From: Lentisphaeria bacterium
Lineage (GTDB): Bacteria; Verrucomicrobiota; Lentisphaeria; Victivallales; Victivallaceae
Reading direction: 5' to 3'
DNA length: 64,000 nt
NCBI GenBank assembly: GCA_017462015.1
Contig: JAFTRX010000026.1
Span: 1-64,000 of the forward strand
A program made the position numbers and the translations under genes. Under the pieces are notes generated by a model. That model saw only the letters and a list, made by a program, of their open reading frames with translations, was not told the DNA's origin and did no database searches. Each line of letters starts with the position of its first letter. The first letter of the stretch is position 1. Shown here in pieces: positions 24,052 to 33,126 of the stretch.

Positions 24052-25494
24052 TTATGCGCGCATGAAAGCGGCAGTTGCCTGAAGGAGCTTGGCTTCCGCC
24101 ATTGCCGGACCGAGGAGCTGCATCGCCACCGGCATACCGGTGTTTTCGTCAACTCCCGCCGGAACTGCGATACCGCAGCTTCCCGCCAGGTTGAGTGAAA
24201 TGGTGAAGATGTCAGAAAGATACATCTGAAGCGGGTCGGATTTCTCTCCGAATTTGAATGCCACTTGCGGCGCGGCCGGAGTGAGCATCATGTCACACGC
24301 GTTGAATGCATTTTCAAAATCTTTACGGATCAACGTGCGCACCTTCTGCGCCCGCAGATAGTAGGCATCGTAGTAACCGCTGGAGAGAACGTAGGTTCCC
24401 AGCAGGATGCGGCGTTTCACTTCGTCGCCGAAACCGTTACCGCGGGATTTGAAGTAGGTGTCAGTCAAATCACTGCCTTCAATACGGCAGCCGTAACGCA
24501 TACCGTCAAAGCGCGCCAGATTGGCACTGGCTTCGGCAGTGGCGATGATGTAATAGACGGCGATAGCGTACTTGGTGTGCGGCAGAGAGACATCGACAAT
24601 TTCTCCACCGAGGGATTTGACTTTTTCGATCGCCGCATCAAGCACTTTGGCGCTTCCGGCATCGATGCCGCCAGAGTAATACTCTTTGGGCAGACCGAAC
24701 TTCATCCCTTTGAGCGAACCAGTGGCAGCTCCGGCGCGCGCAGCATCGGCAAAGCCGCCTGCGGCATCGGGGAGGGAGGTGGAATCCATCTTGTCAAAAC
24801 CGCAGATGGCATCCAGCAGGATACCGCAATCTTCCGCGTCGCGCGTAAAGGGACCGATCTGATCCAGACTGGAGGCAAATGCCACCAGTCCGTGACGGGA
24901 AACGCGGCCATAGGTCGGCTTCATACCAACAACACCGCAGAACGCCGCCGGCTGACGGATGGAACCGCCGGTGTCACTGCCCAGCGCCGCCGGAGCGAAC
25001 CCGGCGGCAACACAGGCGGCAGAACCGCCGGAAGAACCACCGGGGACGCGGGTGGTGTCCAGCGGGTTGCGGGTCTTTTGGAAGGCACTGTTTTCACAGC
25101 TTGAACCCATGGCGAATTCGTCCATGTTCAATCTGCCGAAGGGGATGAACCCCTGTTTGCGCAACCGTTCGACAGCAGTGGCATCGTAAGGAGATGTCAG
25201 ATTTTCCAGAATCTTTGAGGCGCAGGAGCAGCGTTCACCTTTGACGGAGATGTTGTCCTTGATACCGATGGGGATACCATCGTAATCGCTGAGCGCGTTA
25301 CCGGAAGCGCGGCGTTCATCTGCGGCTTTGGCAGAAGCAAGCACGTTATCCTGATTGATTTCCAGAAACGCACCGATTTCTCCGTCGCGCTGAGCGACAG
25401 CATCCAGACAGCTCTGACAAAGTTCAACAGAACTCAAATTGCCCGCTTTCAACTCAGCGGCAAGTTCATGCAATGTGGCTGTTGAGATATTCAT
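24052..25494 (-). CDS. gatA: Asp/Glu-tRNA amidotransferase subunit A
   Basis: This encodes a 480-residue amidase that releases ammonia from glutamine for transamidation of misacylated Glu-tRNA(Gln) and/or Asp-tRNA(Asn). The Ser-cisSer-Lys triad is present: GIKDNI (Lys), PGGSSGGSAA (cis-Ser) and GSDTGGSIRQPA (nucleophile Ser). It begins immediately after gatC. gatB is not in the window and must lie elsewhere if the complex is complete. Confidence 0.97.
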   Translation of the reverse strand: MNISTATLHELAAELKAGNLSSVELCQSCLDAVAQRDGEIGAFLEINQDNVLASAKAADERRASGNALSDYDGIPIGIKDNISVKGERCSCASKILENLTSPYDATAVERLRKQGFIPFGRLNMDEFAMGSSCENSAFQKTRNPLDTTRVPGGSSGGSAACVAAGFAPAALGSDTGGSIRQPAAFCGVVGMKPTYGRVSRHGLVAFASSLDQIGPFTRDAEDCGILLDAICGFDKMDSTSLPDAAGGFADAARAGAATGSLKGMKFGLPKEYYSGGIDAGSAKVLDAAIEKVKSLGGEIVDVSLPHTKYAIAVYYIIATAEASANLARFDGMRYGCRIEGSDLTDTYFKSRGNGFGDEVKRRILLGTYVLSSGYYDAYYLRAQKVRTLIRKDFENAFNACDMMLTPAAPQVAFKFGEKSDPLQMYLSDIFTISLNLAGSCGIAVPAGVDENTGMPVAMQLLGPAMAEAKLLQATAAFMRA

Positions 25495-25794
25495 TTACGC
25501 TTCCTCCTGAGGCAGGACCCGGGGCAGTTTGATGAGATTATCATTGATGACTCCGGGGGCGTTTTCAAGCATTTCCTGACGGGAGTAAGAAGCGGTCGCT
25601 TCATCTTCGCGCCAGACATTGGACAAAGGTGCCGCGTGGGCGGTGGGTTCGACACCGTCCACGTTCAGCTCTTTGAGCTCGTCGATGTAACCGACAATGC
25701 GTTCCATCTCCTGCTGGAGCTTGGCTGATTGTTCATCCGAGAGCTCCAGACGGGAAAGTTCGGCAATGTATTTGATATTGAGGTCGGATTCCAT
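25495..25794 (-). CDS. gatC: Asp/Glu-tRNA amidotransferase subunit C
   Basis: This encodes a 99-residue protein that joins GatA to GatB. It has typical GatC features: IKYIAELSRLELSDEQ near the start, the central EMERIVGYIDELKELNVDGVEPTAH region, and a C-terminal INDNLIKLPRVL. Its start overlaps the pfp stop codon in a TGATG arrangement and its stop abuts the gatA start, showing tight translational coupling. Confidence 0.95.
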   Translation of the reverse strand: MESDLNIKYIAELSRLELSDEQSAKLQQEMERIVGYIDELKELNVDGVEPTAHAAPLSNVWREDEATASYSRQEMLENAPGVINDNLIKLPRVLPQEEA

Positions 25795-27452
25795 CAGAGA
25801 TTTCCGCCTTTTTCCAGGGTCAGAGTTTTGGTGACCAGGTCGCAGACTTCAGAGGGACCGAAGTACTGGATCGGACCGGGATAGACATAGCTGGTTTCAA
25901 CAGCCCACGTTTCGCGGTTGGCAGTGAAGTATTTGTACGGAGCGCCATCGAGCTCGACCAGCGCCTTGCGGATAACCGGTTTGTCGGCACCGTGGCGGCG
26001 TTCCATGTTGAGCATCATGGTGATGGGAATACCACCGGCGATCCATTCGGAAGCGGGCTTCATGGTGTTGCGGACACTGGACATGTAACCGGTACGTCCG
26101 GCACCGATCAGCGCGGAGGCGTTGTAACCCAAACTGTAGCAGTAGTCGGCATCGTAGTTGGAGGGAGCCGCGCAACGGCCTTCGTAACCGAAGAAGTGGG
26201 TCTGGGTGGAGAACTTGCCGTTGTAAGTGCCCGCAACCTTCATCGCTTTCAGCTTGGTACCGACCATTTCGGCGAGCATCTTTTCAGTTTCGATGAGAGA
26301 AACCTGAACGTTGCCGTGGGGGTCACGGTCGTTGCAGAGCTGCATCTGGATACCGGCGGGCAGAGAAGCAAAGACCTTGGCAGAATCGGCGGAAAGTTTT
26401 CCGGCGGCAAAGGCGACCTTTTCGTTTTTGTCCATCGCTTCGACAGCTTCGGCGTTGGCGGCGAGCAGGTCGTTGAGTTCGGCGATCAGAACTTTGATTT
26501 CCGGAATGAATTCAACCAGACCTTCGGGGATAAGCGCAATACCGAAGTTCATCTTGTTGGCGGCGCGGGCAGCGACGATGGAGGCCATGTAATCGACGAT
26601 CTCACCGAGGGTCTGCTTTTTGGCGGCGACTTCTTCGGAGATGATGGCGATGTTGGGCTGAACCTGAAGCGCACATTCCAGAGCGATGTGACTGGCGCTG
26701 CGGCCCATCAATTTGATGAAGTGCCAATATTTCTTGGCGGAGTTGGCATCGCGGCCGATGTTGCCGATAAGTTCGCTGTAAACGCGGCAGGCGGTATCAA
26801 AACCGAAGCTGGCTTCGATCCATTCGTTTTTGAGGTCGCCGTCGATGGTTTTGGGGCAGCCGATGACCTGGATGCCGATGTTGTTGCTCTTGAAGTATTC
26901 AGCCAGAACGCAGGCGTTGGTGTTGGAGTCGTCACCGCCGATGATGACCAGCGCGGAGATGTCAGCTTTTTCGCAGTTGGCGCGGGCAGCTTTGAACTGT
27001 TCTTCAGTTTCAAGTTTGGTACGGCCGGAACCGATCATATCAAATCCGCCGGTGTTGCGGTGGGCATCGATGATCTCATCGGTAAGCTCGACCATTTCAC
27101 CTTTGACCAGACCATCGGGTCCTTTGAGGAAACCATAGAGACGGTTGGCTTTGTTGAGAGATTTGAGTCCGTCATAGAGACCGGCGATGACGTTGTGACC
27201 GCCGGGGGCCTGACCGCCGGAGAGGATCACGCCGACGTTGCGGGCGGCGGAAGCTTCACCTTTACCGGGGGCAAAGGTCAGCACCGGGCTGCCGAAAGTG
27301 GCGGGGAACAACGCTTTGACTTTTTCCACATCGGCAACGGCGGTGGTGGCGCCGCCTTCGTTGACGGTGACAGCTGCGCCGTTAGCGAGAGCAGCGGGAA
27401 GTTTGGGGGCATAAGCCGCACGGGCTTTCTGCAGAGCTGAGATCTTGTTCAT
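25794..27452 (-). CDS. pfp: PPi-dependent phosphofructokinase
   Basis: This encodes a 552-residue enzyme of the long, plant-like PFP clade, performing reversible phosphorylation of fructose-6-phosphate by pyrophosphate. [11 protein letters not shown] carries the GGDD motif of PPi-dependent enzymes, where ATP enzymes have [14 protein letters not shown] is the catalytic loop, and [13 protein letters not shown] and [20 protein letters not shown] (quoted in part) match the substrate region. Use of PPi saves ATP in fermentative metabolism. It is the first gene of the pfp-gatC-gatA-ruvC-tatD-tcdA operon, with its own promoter. Confidence 0.96.
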   Translation of the reverse strand: MNKISALQKARAAYAPKLPAALANGAAVTVNEGGATTAVADVEKVKALFPATFGSPVLTFAPGKGEASAARNVGVILSGGQAPGGHNVIAGLYDGLKSLNKANRLYGFLKGPDGLVKGEMVELTDEIIDAHRNTGGFDMIGSGRTKLETEEQFKAARANCEKADISALVIIGGDDSNTNACVLAEYFKSNNIGIQVIGCPKTIDGDLKNEWIEASFGFDTACRVYSELIGNIGRDANSAKKYWHFIKLMGRSASHIALECALQVQPNIAIISEEVAAKKQTLGEIVDYMASIVAARAANKMNFGIALIPEGLVEFIPEIKVLIAELNDLLAANAEAVEAMDKNEKVAFAAGKLSADSAKVFASLPAGIQMQLCNDRDPHGNVQVSLIETEKMLAEMVGTKLKAMKVAGTYNGKFSTQTHFFGYEGRCAAPSNYDADYCYSLGYNASALIGAGRTGYMSSVRNTMKPASEWIAGGIPITMMLNMERRHGADKPVIRKALVELDGAPYKYFTANRETWAVETSYVYPGPIQYFGPSEVCDLVTKTLTLEKGGNL

Positions 27453-27494
27453 TTTTCACACTCCTAAAATTGGTTTGTTGTTGGTAATCTATAT

Positions 27495-27523
27495 AAAATA
27501 GCTTGTTTTTCTTACTTTATCAA
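27495..27523 (-). promoter_or_regulatory. Promoter of pfp operon
   Basis: On the minus strand TTGATA (overlapping the epmA stop codon), 17 bases, then TATTTT (27500 down to 27495), 42 bases before the pfp start. A GGAG ribosome site precedes the ATG. Confidence 0.55.
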
Positions 27524-28437
27524 GGGCGTTTTGCTTCAAAAATCACCTCTTCGATGTCGTATGCATCGCAAAATATCATCGCCAGCCGGTCAAACCCGAT
27601 GGCACAACCGGAGGATTCCGGCATACCGTGTTCCAATGCGGAGAGAAACTCTTCCGGCACGGGGTAGGCGAGCATACCGGCATTGGCGCGGAATTTCAAC
27701 GCTTCCAAAAAACGTTTACGTTGTTCGGCGGCATCGGTCAACTCGCCGAATGCATTGCCGAGTTCCACGCCGCGTATGTAAAGTTCCCACCGTTCTGCCA
27801 CCCGGTTATCCTGCGCCGATATCCGGGAAAGCGAGGCGCGGCTGGCGGGGTAGTCAATCAGAAATTCCGGACAATTTTTGCCCAGATTCGGTTCAACATC
27901 CAGCACCATCACTTCGTCAAAAGAACCATCTTTATCGGCATCGAATGCAGATACTCCGGCATACTTTTTAAATGCTTCATCCACGGTGATAAACGTGTGG
28001 CGGCTGAAGTCGATGGAACTTCCCTGATAATCGACTGCACTTGTGCCAAAGATTTTCAATGCGGCACTTTTCAACATCTCTGCGGTAAATTCCGCAAGTT
28101 GACGGTAATCCCAATTTACCGCGTAGTATTCCATGATGGTAAACTCTTCGCGGTGCTTGCGCCCCTTTTCTTCGGCGCGGAACGCAGGGCCTATTTGAAA
28201 AATCTTTTCCATTCCGGCACAGAGCAGCTGCTTCATCGCCAGCTCCGGGCTGGTACGCAGAAATTCTCCGTGACAATCCACTGACTCGATATACTCCTCC
28301 GGCGCCGGGGCAGGGATTTTCACTTCGGTCGCAACTTCAGTAAAGCCACCGGAATAAAACGCATCGCGCAACGCCCGGAGCAGTTCCGAGCGTCGCGTTA
28401 AGTTAGCAATTTTTTTTCCCAGTGTCACCGGTTCCAT
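27520..28437 (-). CDS. epmA: Elongation factor P beta-lysylation protein EpmA
   Basis: This encodes a 305-residue class II lysyl-tRNA synthetase paralogue without the anticodon-binding domain (EpmA/PoxA/GenX). It attaches beta-lysine to EF-P to relieve ribosome stalling at polyproline. Class II motifs are visible: IPAPAPEEYIES, FQIGPAFRAEEKGRKHREEFTIMEYY (motif 2, quoted in part as FQIGPAFRAEE), and SSGCAIGFDRLAMI (motif 3). It overlaps prfB by 13 bases, so the two are coupled. No epmB or efp is present in the window. Confidence 0.93.
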   Translation of the reverse strand: MEPVTLGKKIANLTRRSELLRALRDAFYSGGFTEVATEVKIPAPAPEEYIESVDCHGEFLRTSPELAMKQLLCAGMEKIFQIGPAFRAEEKGRKHREEFTIMEYYAVNWDYRQLAEFTAEMLKSAALKIFGTSAVDYQGSSIDFSRHTFITVDEAFKKYAGVSAFDADKDGSFDEVMVLDVEPNLGKNCPEFLIDYPASRASLSRISAQDNRVAERWELYIRGVELGNAFGELTDAAEQRKRFLEALKFRANAGMLAYPVPEEFLSALEHGMPESSGCAIGFDRLAMIFCDAYDIEEVIFEAKRP

Positions 28438-29519
28438 TTCAAATATGCTTCCACAAAACGGTCGAGTTCACCATCGAGGACACCTGCGGTATCGCTGGTT
28501 TCCACATCGGTACGCAAATCTTTCACCATCTGGTAGGGTTGGAGAACATAGCTGCGGATCTGACTGCCCCAGCCGTTTTCCATCTGCTCACCGCGCTGTG
28601 CGGCGGCGGCATCTTTGCGTTTTCGCTCTTCCATTTCATAAAGTTTTGCTTTCAACATCTTCATTGCCGTGGCACGGTTTTTGTGCTGGGAACGCTCGTT
28701 CTGGCAGGCCACAACCACGCCGGTCGGAATATGGGTGATGCGGACGGCACTGTCCGTGGTGTTAACGTGCTGACCACCGGCACCGCTGGCACGGTAAGTG
28801 TCAACGCGGATGTCGCAGTCATTGACTTCGATGTCGATATCATCATCGATTTCGGGAATGACTTCCACTGAACAGAAACTGGTGTGTCTCCGGGCGTTGC
28901 TGTCAAAGGGAGAGATACGCACCAGACGGTGAACGCCGGTTTCACCTTTGCAGTAACCGTAGGCAAAGTCACCGATAATGCGGAACGTTGCACTGCGGAT
29001 ACCAGCTTCATCACCGGGCTGATAGTCGATCATCTCTTCCTTCCAGTTGTTGCGTTCGGCAAAACGGCGGTACATGCGGAGCAGGATACTGCCCCAGTCG
29101 CACGATTCGGTACCACCGGCACCGGCATGGATGGTAAGGAAGAAGTTGTTCTTATCAAAACGTCCGGAGAGGAAGCTCACGACTTCCAGTTTGTCCATGT
29201 GCGCGGACATTATTTTGGAAGCGGTTTCAGCTTCGGCGAGGAACTCTTCATCTTCACCGGCCAGTTCCAGCGCGGTGTTGAAATCTTCCATTTCGCTCTG
29301 CATCTTGCGGTAAGGAGCAAGGATGTTGCGGCAGCTGGATGCGGCGGCAACGGTGGCTTGAGCTTTTTCCTTGTCATCCCAGAAATCAGCTGAGTTCATC
29401 TTTTCTTCCAGCGCGGCAAGTTCTGCTTCTTTGCCGGGGATGTCGAGAAAGCCGCTCACCTGTTCCATGCGGGCAAGAAGATCGGCTTCTATCTGGCGCA
29501 ATTCGTCAACAGTCATCAT
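28425..29519 (-). CDS. prfB: Peptide chain release factor 2
   Basis: This encodes a 364-residue class I release factor reading UGA and UAA. The discriminator SPF is present in RISPFDSNARRH and the catalytic GGQ in SGAGGQHVN. The reading frame is continuous from the start, so the programmed +1 frameshift that autoregulates RF2 in many bacteria is absent. The start at 29519 overlaps the nifU stop (ATGA) and has CTGGAG upstream. PrmC, which would methylate its GGQ, is at 9449-10282. Confidence 0.96.
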   Translation of the reverse strand: MMTVDELRQIEADLLARMEQVSGFLDIPGKEAELAALEEKMNSADFWDDKEKAQATVAAASSCRNILAPYRKMQSEMEDFNTALELAGEDEEFLAEAETASKIMSAHMDKLEVVSFLSGRFDKNNFFLTIHAGAGGTESCDWGSILLRMYRRFAERNNWKEEMIDYQPGDEAGIRSATFRIIGDFAYGYCKGETGVHRLVRISPFDSNARRHTSFCSVEVIPEIDDDIDIEVNDCDIRVDTYRASGAGGQHVNTTDSAVRITHIPTGVVVACQNERSQHKNRATAMKMLKAKLYEMEERKRKDAAAAQRGEQMENGWGSQIRSYVLQPYQMVKDLRTDVETSDTAGVLDGELDRFVEAYLKWNR

Positions 29520-30106
29520 ATTTTTGCATTCTCCAGTTTCCACATATCATCGAGAATATGCTGGATTTCTCCCAAACATGCGCCGCAGGCACCGCCGGCT
29601 TTGCAGTAGTTGGTGAGTTCTTCAGCTTGAGTGAGTTTGTGTTCGCGCGCGATGGCGATGATTTTCAAATCGGTAACACCGAAGCATTTGCAGACAAGTT
29701 TACCATCGTGGTCGCCGAGCTTTTCAAAGGGATTGGGTTCACCTTTGTAGTTGGCGATGGCCGCCTGAAGAGCTTCCATTCCCATGACGGAGCAGTGGAT
29801 TTTTGCTTCCGGCAGATCGCCCAGCATGGCAACGATGTCATCGTTGGAAACTTTTGCCGCCTCTTCGATGGTCATGCCTTTGATAAGTTCAGTCAACGCT
29901 GAACTTGAAGCAATGGCACTGGCACAGCCGAAAGTTTTGAATTTCACATCGGCAATACGGCCGTTTTCATCCAGTTTGAAGGTGAGTTTCAGCGCATCGC
30001 CGCAGGCGGCATTGCCGACTTCGCCGATACCGTCCGGATTTTCCACTTCGCCCACGTTGCGCGGGTTCATGAAGTGATCCATCACTTTATCAGTATAGTT
30101 CCACAT
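29516..30106 (-). CDS. nifU: NifU-type Fe-S scaffold with BFD-like domain
   Basis: This encodes a 196-residue Fe-S cluster assembly scaffold. Residues ~1-125 are an IscU-like domain with the three cluster cysteines in GNAACGDAL, KTFGCASAIAS and AKIHCSVMG. Residues ~135-190 form a BFD-like [2Fe-2S] domain (LVCKCFGVTD and GGACGACLGEI). The C-terminal Nfu domain of full NifU is missing, an arrangement frequent in anaerobes. No nifS/iscS is adjacent. It is coupled to the preceding hypothetical gene by a TAATG overlap. Confidence 0.92.
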   Translation of the reverse strand: MWNYTDKVMDHFMNPRNVGEVENPDGIGEVGNAACGDALKLTFKLDENGRIADVKFKTFGCASAIASSSALTELIKGMTIEEAAKVSNDDIVAMLGDLPEAKIHCSVMGMEALQAAIANYKGEPNPFEKLGDHDGKLVCKCFGVTDLKIIAIAREHKLTQAEELTNYCKAGGACGACLGEIQHILDDMWKLENAKI

Positions 30107-31305
30107 TATTTTTTATTCCCTTGGGTTGATTTTGCTTCATTTAAAAGTGCCGCAATGATTGCTGCGGATTGTTTATCGGTCTCAACTTTGTTGTTGAGGA
30201 TATATTCAAGGTAGAATCTCAACAGATGGTGCTGGTCTTTGAGGCAACTGCGCAAGGCGATTGCGGTAATTGTGCGCATCAGCCAGTTGCGGAACAATTT
30301 CTGCTGTTCCGGAGAGAGTTTTTTATTACCATCGGTAAGTTTTTTTACTTCATGTATGGAAAGTTCCCGCTTTTTTGTCAAGGTCGCGGTCAAACGTTTT
30401 ACCGCTGCAAATCTGCCGGTGATGAGAAATTCCGACATCAGTATCTCCAGGTGTACCGGGAGCTCCGGTCGTTTGACTTCCATCGGGTTGCGGTAGTTGA
30501 ACTTTTCCATCTGGGCAATGACGTGCGGATTGATCGCCGCCTTGTGTTTGGTGTACATTTGCGGTCCGATGTCGGCAAGGAGAAAGGCGAAGTCAAAGTT
30601 TTTCTGCGGTTCCGTGCCGCTCATATTGGCAAGCTCGTCAAAGAATTGCGGATTGAGCTTGAATGCTTCAGCAAATCCGTGCAAAATGGAACGGGGATCG
30701 TAACGGCGTTTCCGGTTGCGGCGCCGTGCGACCACCTCTTCGGTGAGAAAATAGTTCAGCGCAGCCAGCAGCCGTTCCGGGCGCGGATTGGAGTAGTAGC
30801 GGGCAAAAAACTGATCGAATTCTTTTTTGTCCATCATCCGGAAATCGGTGATGCTTTCGACCAATTCCACTTTGGCTGAAGCGTAAAGAATCCGGTTTTC
30901 ACCATCTTTCAGCGTAAGTTTGAAATGATGGTCACCAAGTTTGTCCTCCGGATCAAAGATAACTTTGATGTAACGCGGCAAAACGATTATTCCGCGCGAA
31001 TTTGCCGGAATCCGGATCTGGTCACTCCACTTCAGGGTAGTCTCTTTGTCGGGGGCGGAGATTACCACGCTTCCGGAAAGGTGCAAATCTTTTTTTAACG
31101 GTTCTTTCAGTACCAGTACCGCATTGAGTGTAAACGGTTGACCGCGTTCCACCTTGGATACCGTGTTTATCTGCAGCGGCCGGTTCCGGGGGACAAAAAT
31201 TGCCTGATCGGTGAGATTCACCATCAGGCTCGGAAGCAGTTTCAATTCCCGTGCGGAGAGCGTAAATATGCAGCTCAAGGTCAGTATGATACCAATGTGT
31301 TTCAT
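30106..31305 (-). CDS. Exported protein of unknown function (399 aa)
   Basis: I do not recognise this family. Residues 1-18 form a signal peptide ending LSARE. Residues ~20-150 look like a beta-sandwich, and residues ~155-399 are helical and basic, with an RRRNRKRRYDP run at ~196-206. It probably acts in the periplasm. It lies between proS and nifU in a translation/Fe-S operon and overlaps nifU by one base, so it is co-expressed with cytoplasmic housekeeping genes, an odd neighbour for an exported protein. Confidence 0.8.
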   Translation of the reverse strand: MKHIGIILTLSCIFTLSARELKLLPSLMVNLTDQAIFVPRNRPLQINTVSKVERGQPFTLNAVLVLKEPLKKDLHLSGSVVISAPDKETTLKWSDQIRIPANSRGIIVLPRYIKVIFDPEDKLGDHHFKLTLKDGENRILYASAKVELVESITDFRMMDKKEFDQFFARYYSNPRPERLLAALNYFLTEEVVARRRNRKRRYDPRSILHGFAEAFKLNPQFFDELANMSGTEPQKNFDFAFLLADIGPQMYTKHKAAINPHVIAQMEKFNYRNPMEVKRPELPVHLEILMSEFLITGRFAAVKRLTATLTKKRELSIHEVKKLTDGNKKLSPEQQKLFRNWLMRTITAIALRSCLKDQHHLLRFYLEYILNNKVETDKQSAAIIAALLNEAKSTQGNKK

Positions 31306-31350
31306 ATTTTTTTACTCTCCTTTCCGGGATTATTTATTGATGCTGGCAGC

Positions 31351-33090
31351 TCAACACTCGAACTTGGCAAGTTCTGCTTTTACCTTGGTGGCGATATCTG
31401 CGGCGGCGGCATCCAGTTTGATCCGGATGCTGTCGCGACAGGCGCGGGTGCGGAATTCAGCTTCGTTTTCAGCCAGCGTCTTCGGAGAGATGACCAACCG
31501 CAGCGGAATACCGAGCAAGTCGGCATCGCTGAACATGCTTCCCGCCTTTTCGCCGCGATCGTCATAGAGGACTTCAATGCCGAGGGCTTCGAGTTCCTGC
31601 ATCAACTTTTCAGCGGCTTCGCCGACGCCCGCCTTTTGCGGATCAAGTGCGCAAATCTGCACCTGATAAGGCGCGATGGACATCGGCCAGATGGGACCGT
31701 AGTTGTCATTGCAGTTTTCAATGACAGAAGCCATGGCACGACCGACACCGATACCGTAGCAACCCATGATCATCGGGTGGCTCTTGCCGTCTTTGTCCAG
31801 ATAGTTGCACGCCATTGATTCGGAATATTTGGTTCCCAGCTGGAAGATATTGCCGACTTCGATGCCGCGCAGCATCTGCAGCGGTTCGCCGGTGATGGGG
31901 CAGGGGTCGCCTTCGCGGACGGTGGCAATATCAACACAGGTGTATTCGACACCTTCGAGGTCACGATCCGCGTTGAAATTTTTATAGTGGTAATCCGGCT
32001 CATTGGCACCGACTACCAGATTGGAGCTGTTCAGCGCGGAGGGGTCGATAAAGACCCGCACTTTTGCACCGGCTTTGAGACCGAGCGGACTGGCATAACC
32101 GGGAACCGCACCGCAGGCGGTGATAGCGGCATCGTCGGCAAACTTGAGTTCGGAGATCTTTGCCGCGTTGGCAAGTTTGCTTTCATTTACTTCAAAGTCG
32201 CCGCGGATCAGACAGAATATCAATTCACCGGTGATGGCATCCTGATAGAAGACCGCTTTGCCGGTCTGTTCGGCAGTCACGCCGAGGAAGGTTGCCACTT
32301 CGTCGATGGTTTTCTGTCCCGGAGTGGCAACCTTTTCCAGCGGGAGCATTTCACCTTTTTCAAACTTCCATGCGGCGGTGGCGATTTCGCGGTTTGCACG
32401 GTAACTGCGGTCAGGAGAGACGAAAATCGTATCTTCGCCGCAATCGGCGATCGCCATGAATTCATGAGAGATCTTTCCGCCCATCATACCGCTGTTGGAT
32501 TCGATGCTGACCACATTGTCCAGACCGATGCGTTTGAAGATGCGTTCATACGCTTCGTGCGCGCGGACATAATACTTTTCCAAATCAGCCTGATCGGTGT
32601 GGAAGCTGTACGCATCCTTCATCGTAAATTCACGGGTGCGGATAAGTCCGGCGCGGGGGCGGGCTTCATCCCGGTACTTGGTCTGAAGCTGATAAAGCAT
32701 CACTGGAAGCTGCTTGTAACTGTTGACCTCTGTCCGGACGAGCGCGGTGATGCACTCTTCATGGGTCATGGCGAGAATCATCGGTTTGTCGTTACGGTCA
32801 TTGAAACGGAGCAGTTCCGCACCGACGGAAGCGTAACGTCCGGACTCTTCCCACAGTGAAGCCGGAAGCACGACCGGCATCAGGACTTCCTGACCGTCGA
32901 TCTTGTTCATCTCTTCACGGATGATCGCTTCGATTTTAGCAACGATGCGTTTTCCAACGGGGAGAATATCGTAAATTCCGGCGGAAACCGGACGGATATA
33001 ACCACCGCGCACCAGGAACTGATGGCTGATGGTTTTAGCATCTTTCGGCACCTCTTTCAGACGGCGGCCGACCATTTTACTCATTTTCAT
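31351..33090 (-). CDS. proS: Prolyl-tRNA synthetase (bacterial type)
   Basis: This encodes a 579-residue class II synthetase. Recognisable motifs are YDILPVGKRI, the motif 2 region TKYRDEARPRAGLIRTREFTMKD (quoted in part as RDEARPRAGLIR), an editing/insertion domain (~225-400), and GCYGIGVGRAMASV (motif 3). A C-terminal anticodon domain follows. The start at 33090 follows GGAGA by 9 bases. It is part of the hom-ask-proS-...-epmA operon, 36 bases after the aspartokinase gene. Confidence 0.97.
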   Translation of the reverse strand: MKMSKMVGRRLKEVPKDAKTISHQFLVRGGYIRPVSAGIYDILPVGKRIVAKIEAIIREEMNKIDGQEVLMPVVLPASLWEESGRYASVGAELLRFNDRNDKPMILAMTHEECITALVRTEVNSYKQLPVMLYQLQTKYRDEARPRAGLIRTREFTMKDAYSFHTDQADLEKYYVRAHEAYERIFKRIGLDNVVSIESNSGMMGGKISHEFMAIADCGEDTIFVSPDRSYRANREIATAAWKFEKGEMLPLEKVATPGQKTIDEVATFLGVTAEQTGKAVFYQDAITGELIFCLIRGDFEVNESKLANAAKISELKFADDAAITACGAVPGYASPLGLKAGAKVRVFIDPSALNSSNLVVGANEPDYHYKNFNADRDLEGVEYTCVDIATVREGDPCPITGEPLQMLRGIEVGNIFQLGTKYSESMACNYLDKDGKSHPMIMGCYGIGVGRAMASVIENCNDNYGPIWPMSIAPYQVQICALDPQKAGVGEAAEKLMQELEALGIEVLYDDRGEKAGSMFSDADLLGIPLRLVISPKTLAENEAEFRTRACRDSIRIKLDAAAADIATKVKAELAKFEC

Positions 33091-33126
33091 AATCGTGTTT
33101 CTCCATATCAATAACAATATACACGC

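Noticed and set aside
24265-25104. Long plus-strand frame opposite gatA, and similar long frames opposite pfp, proS, ask and hom
   Set aside because: These are antisense shadows created by codon bias in well-identified genes; they show no domain features or ribosome sites.
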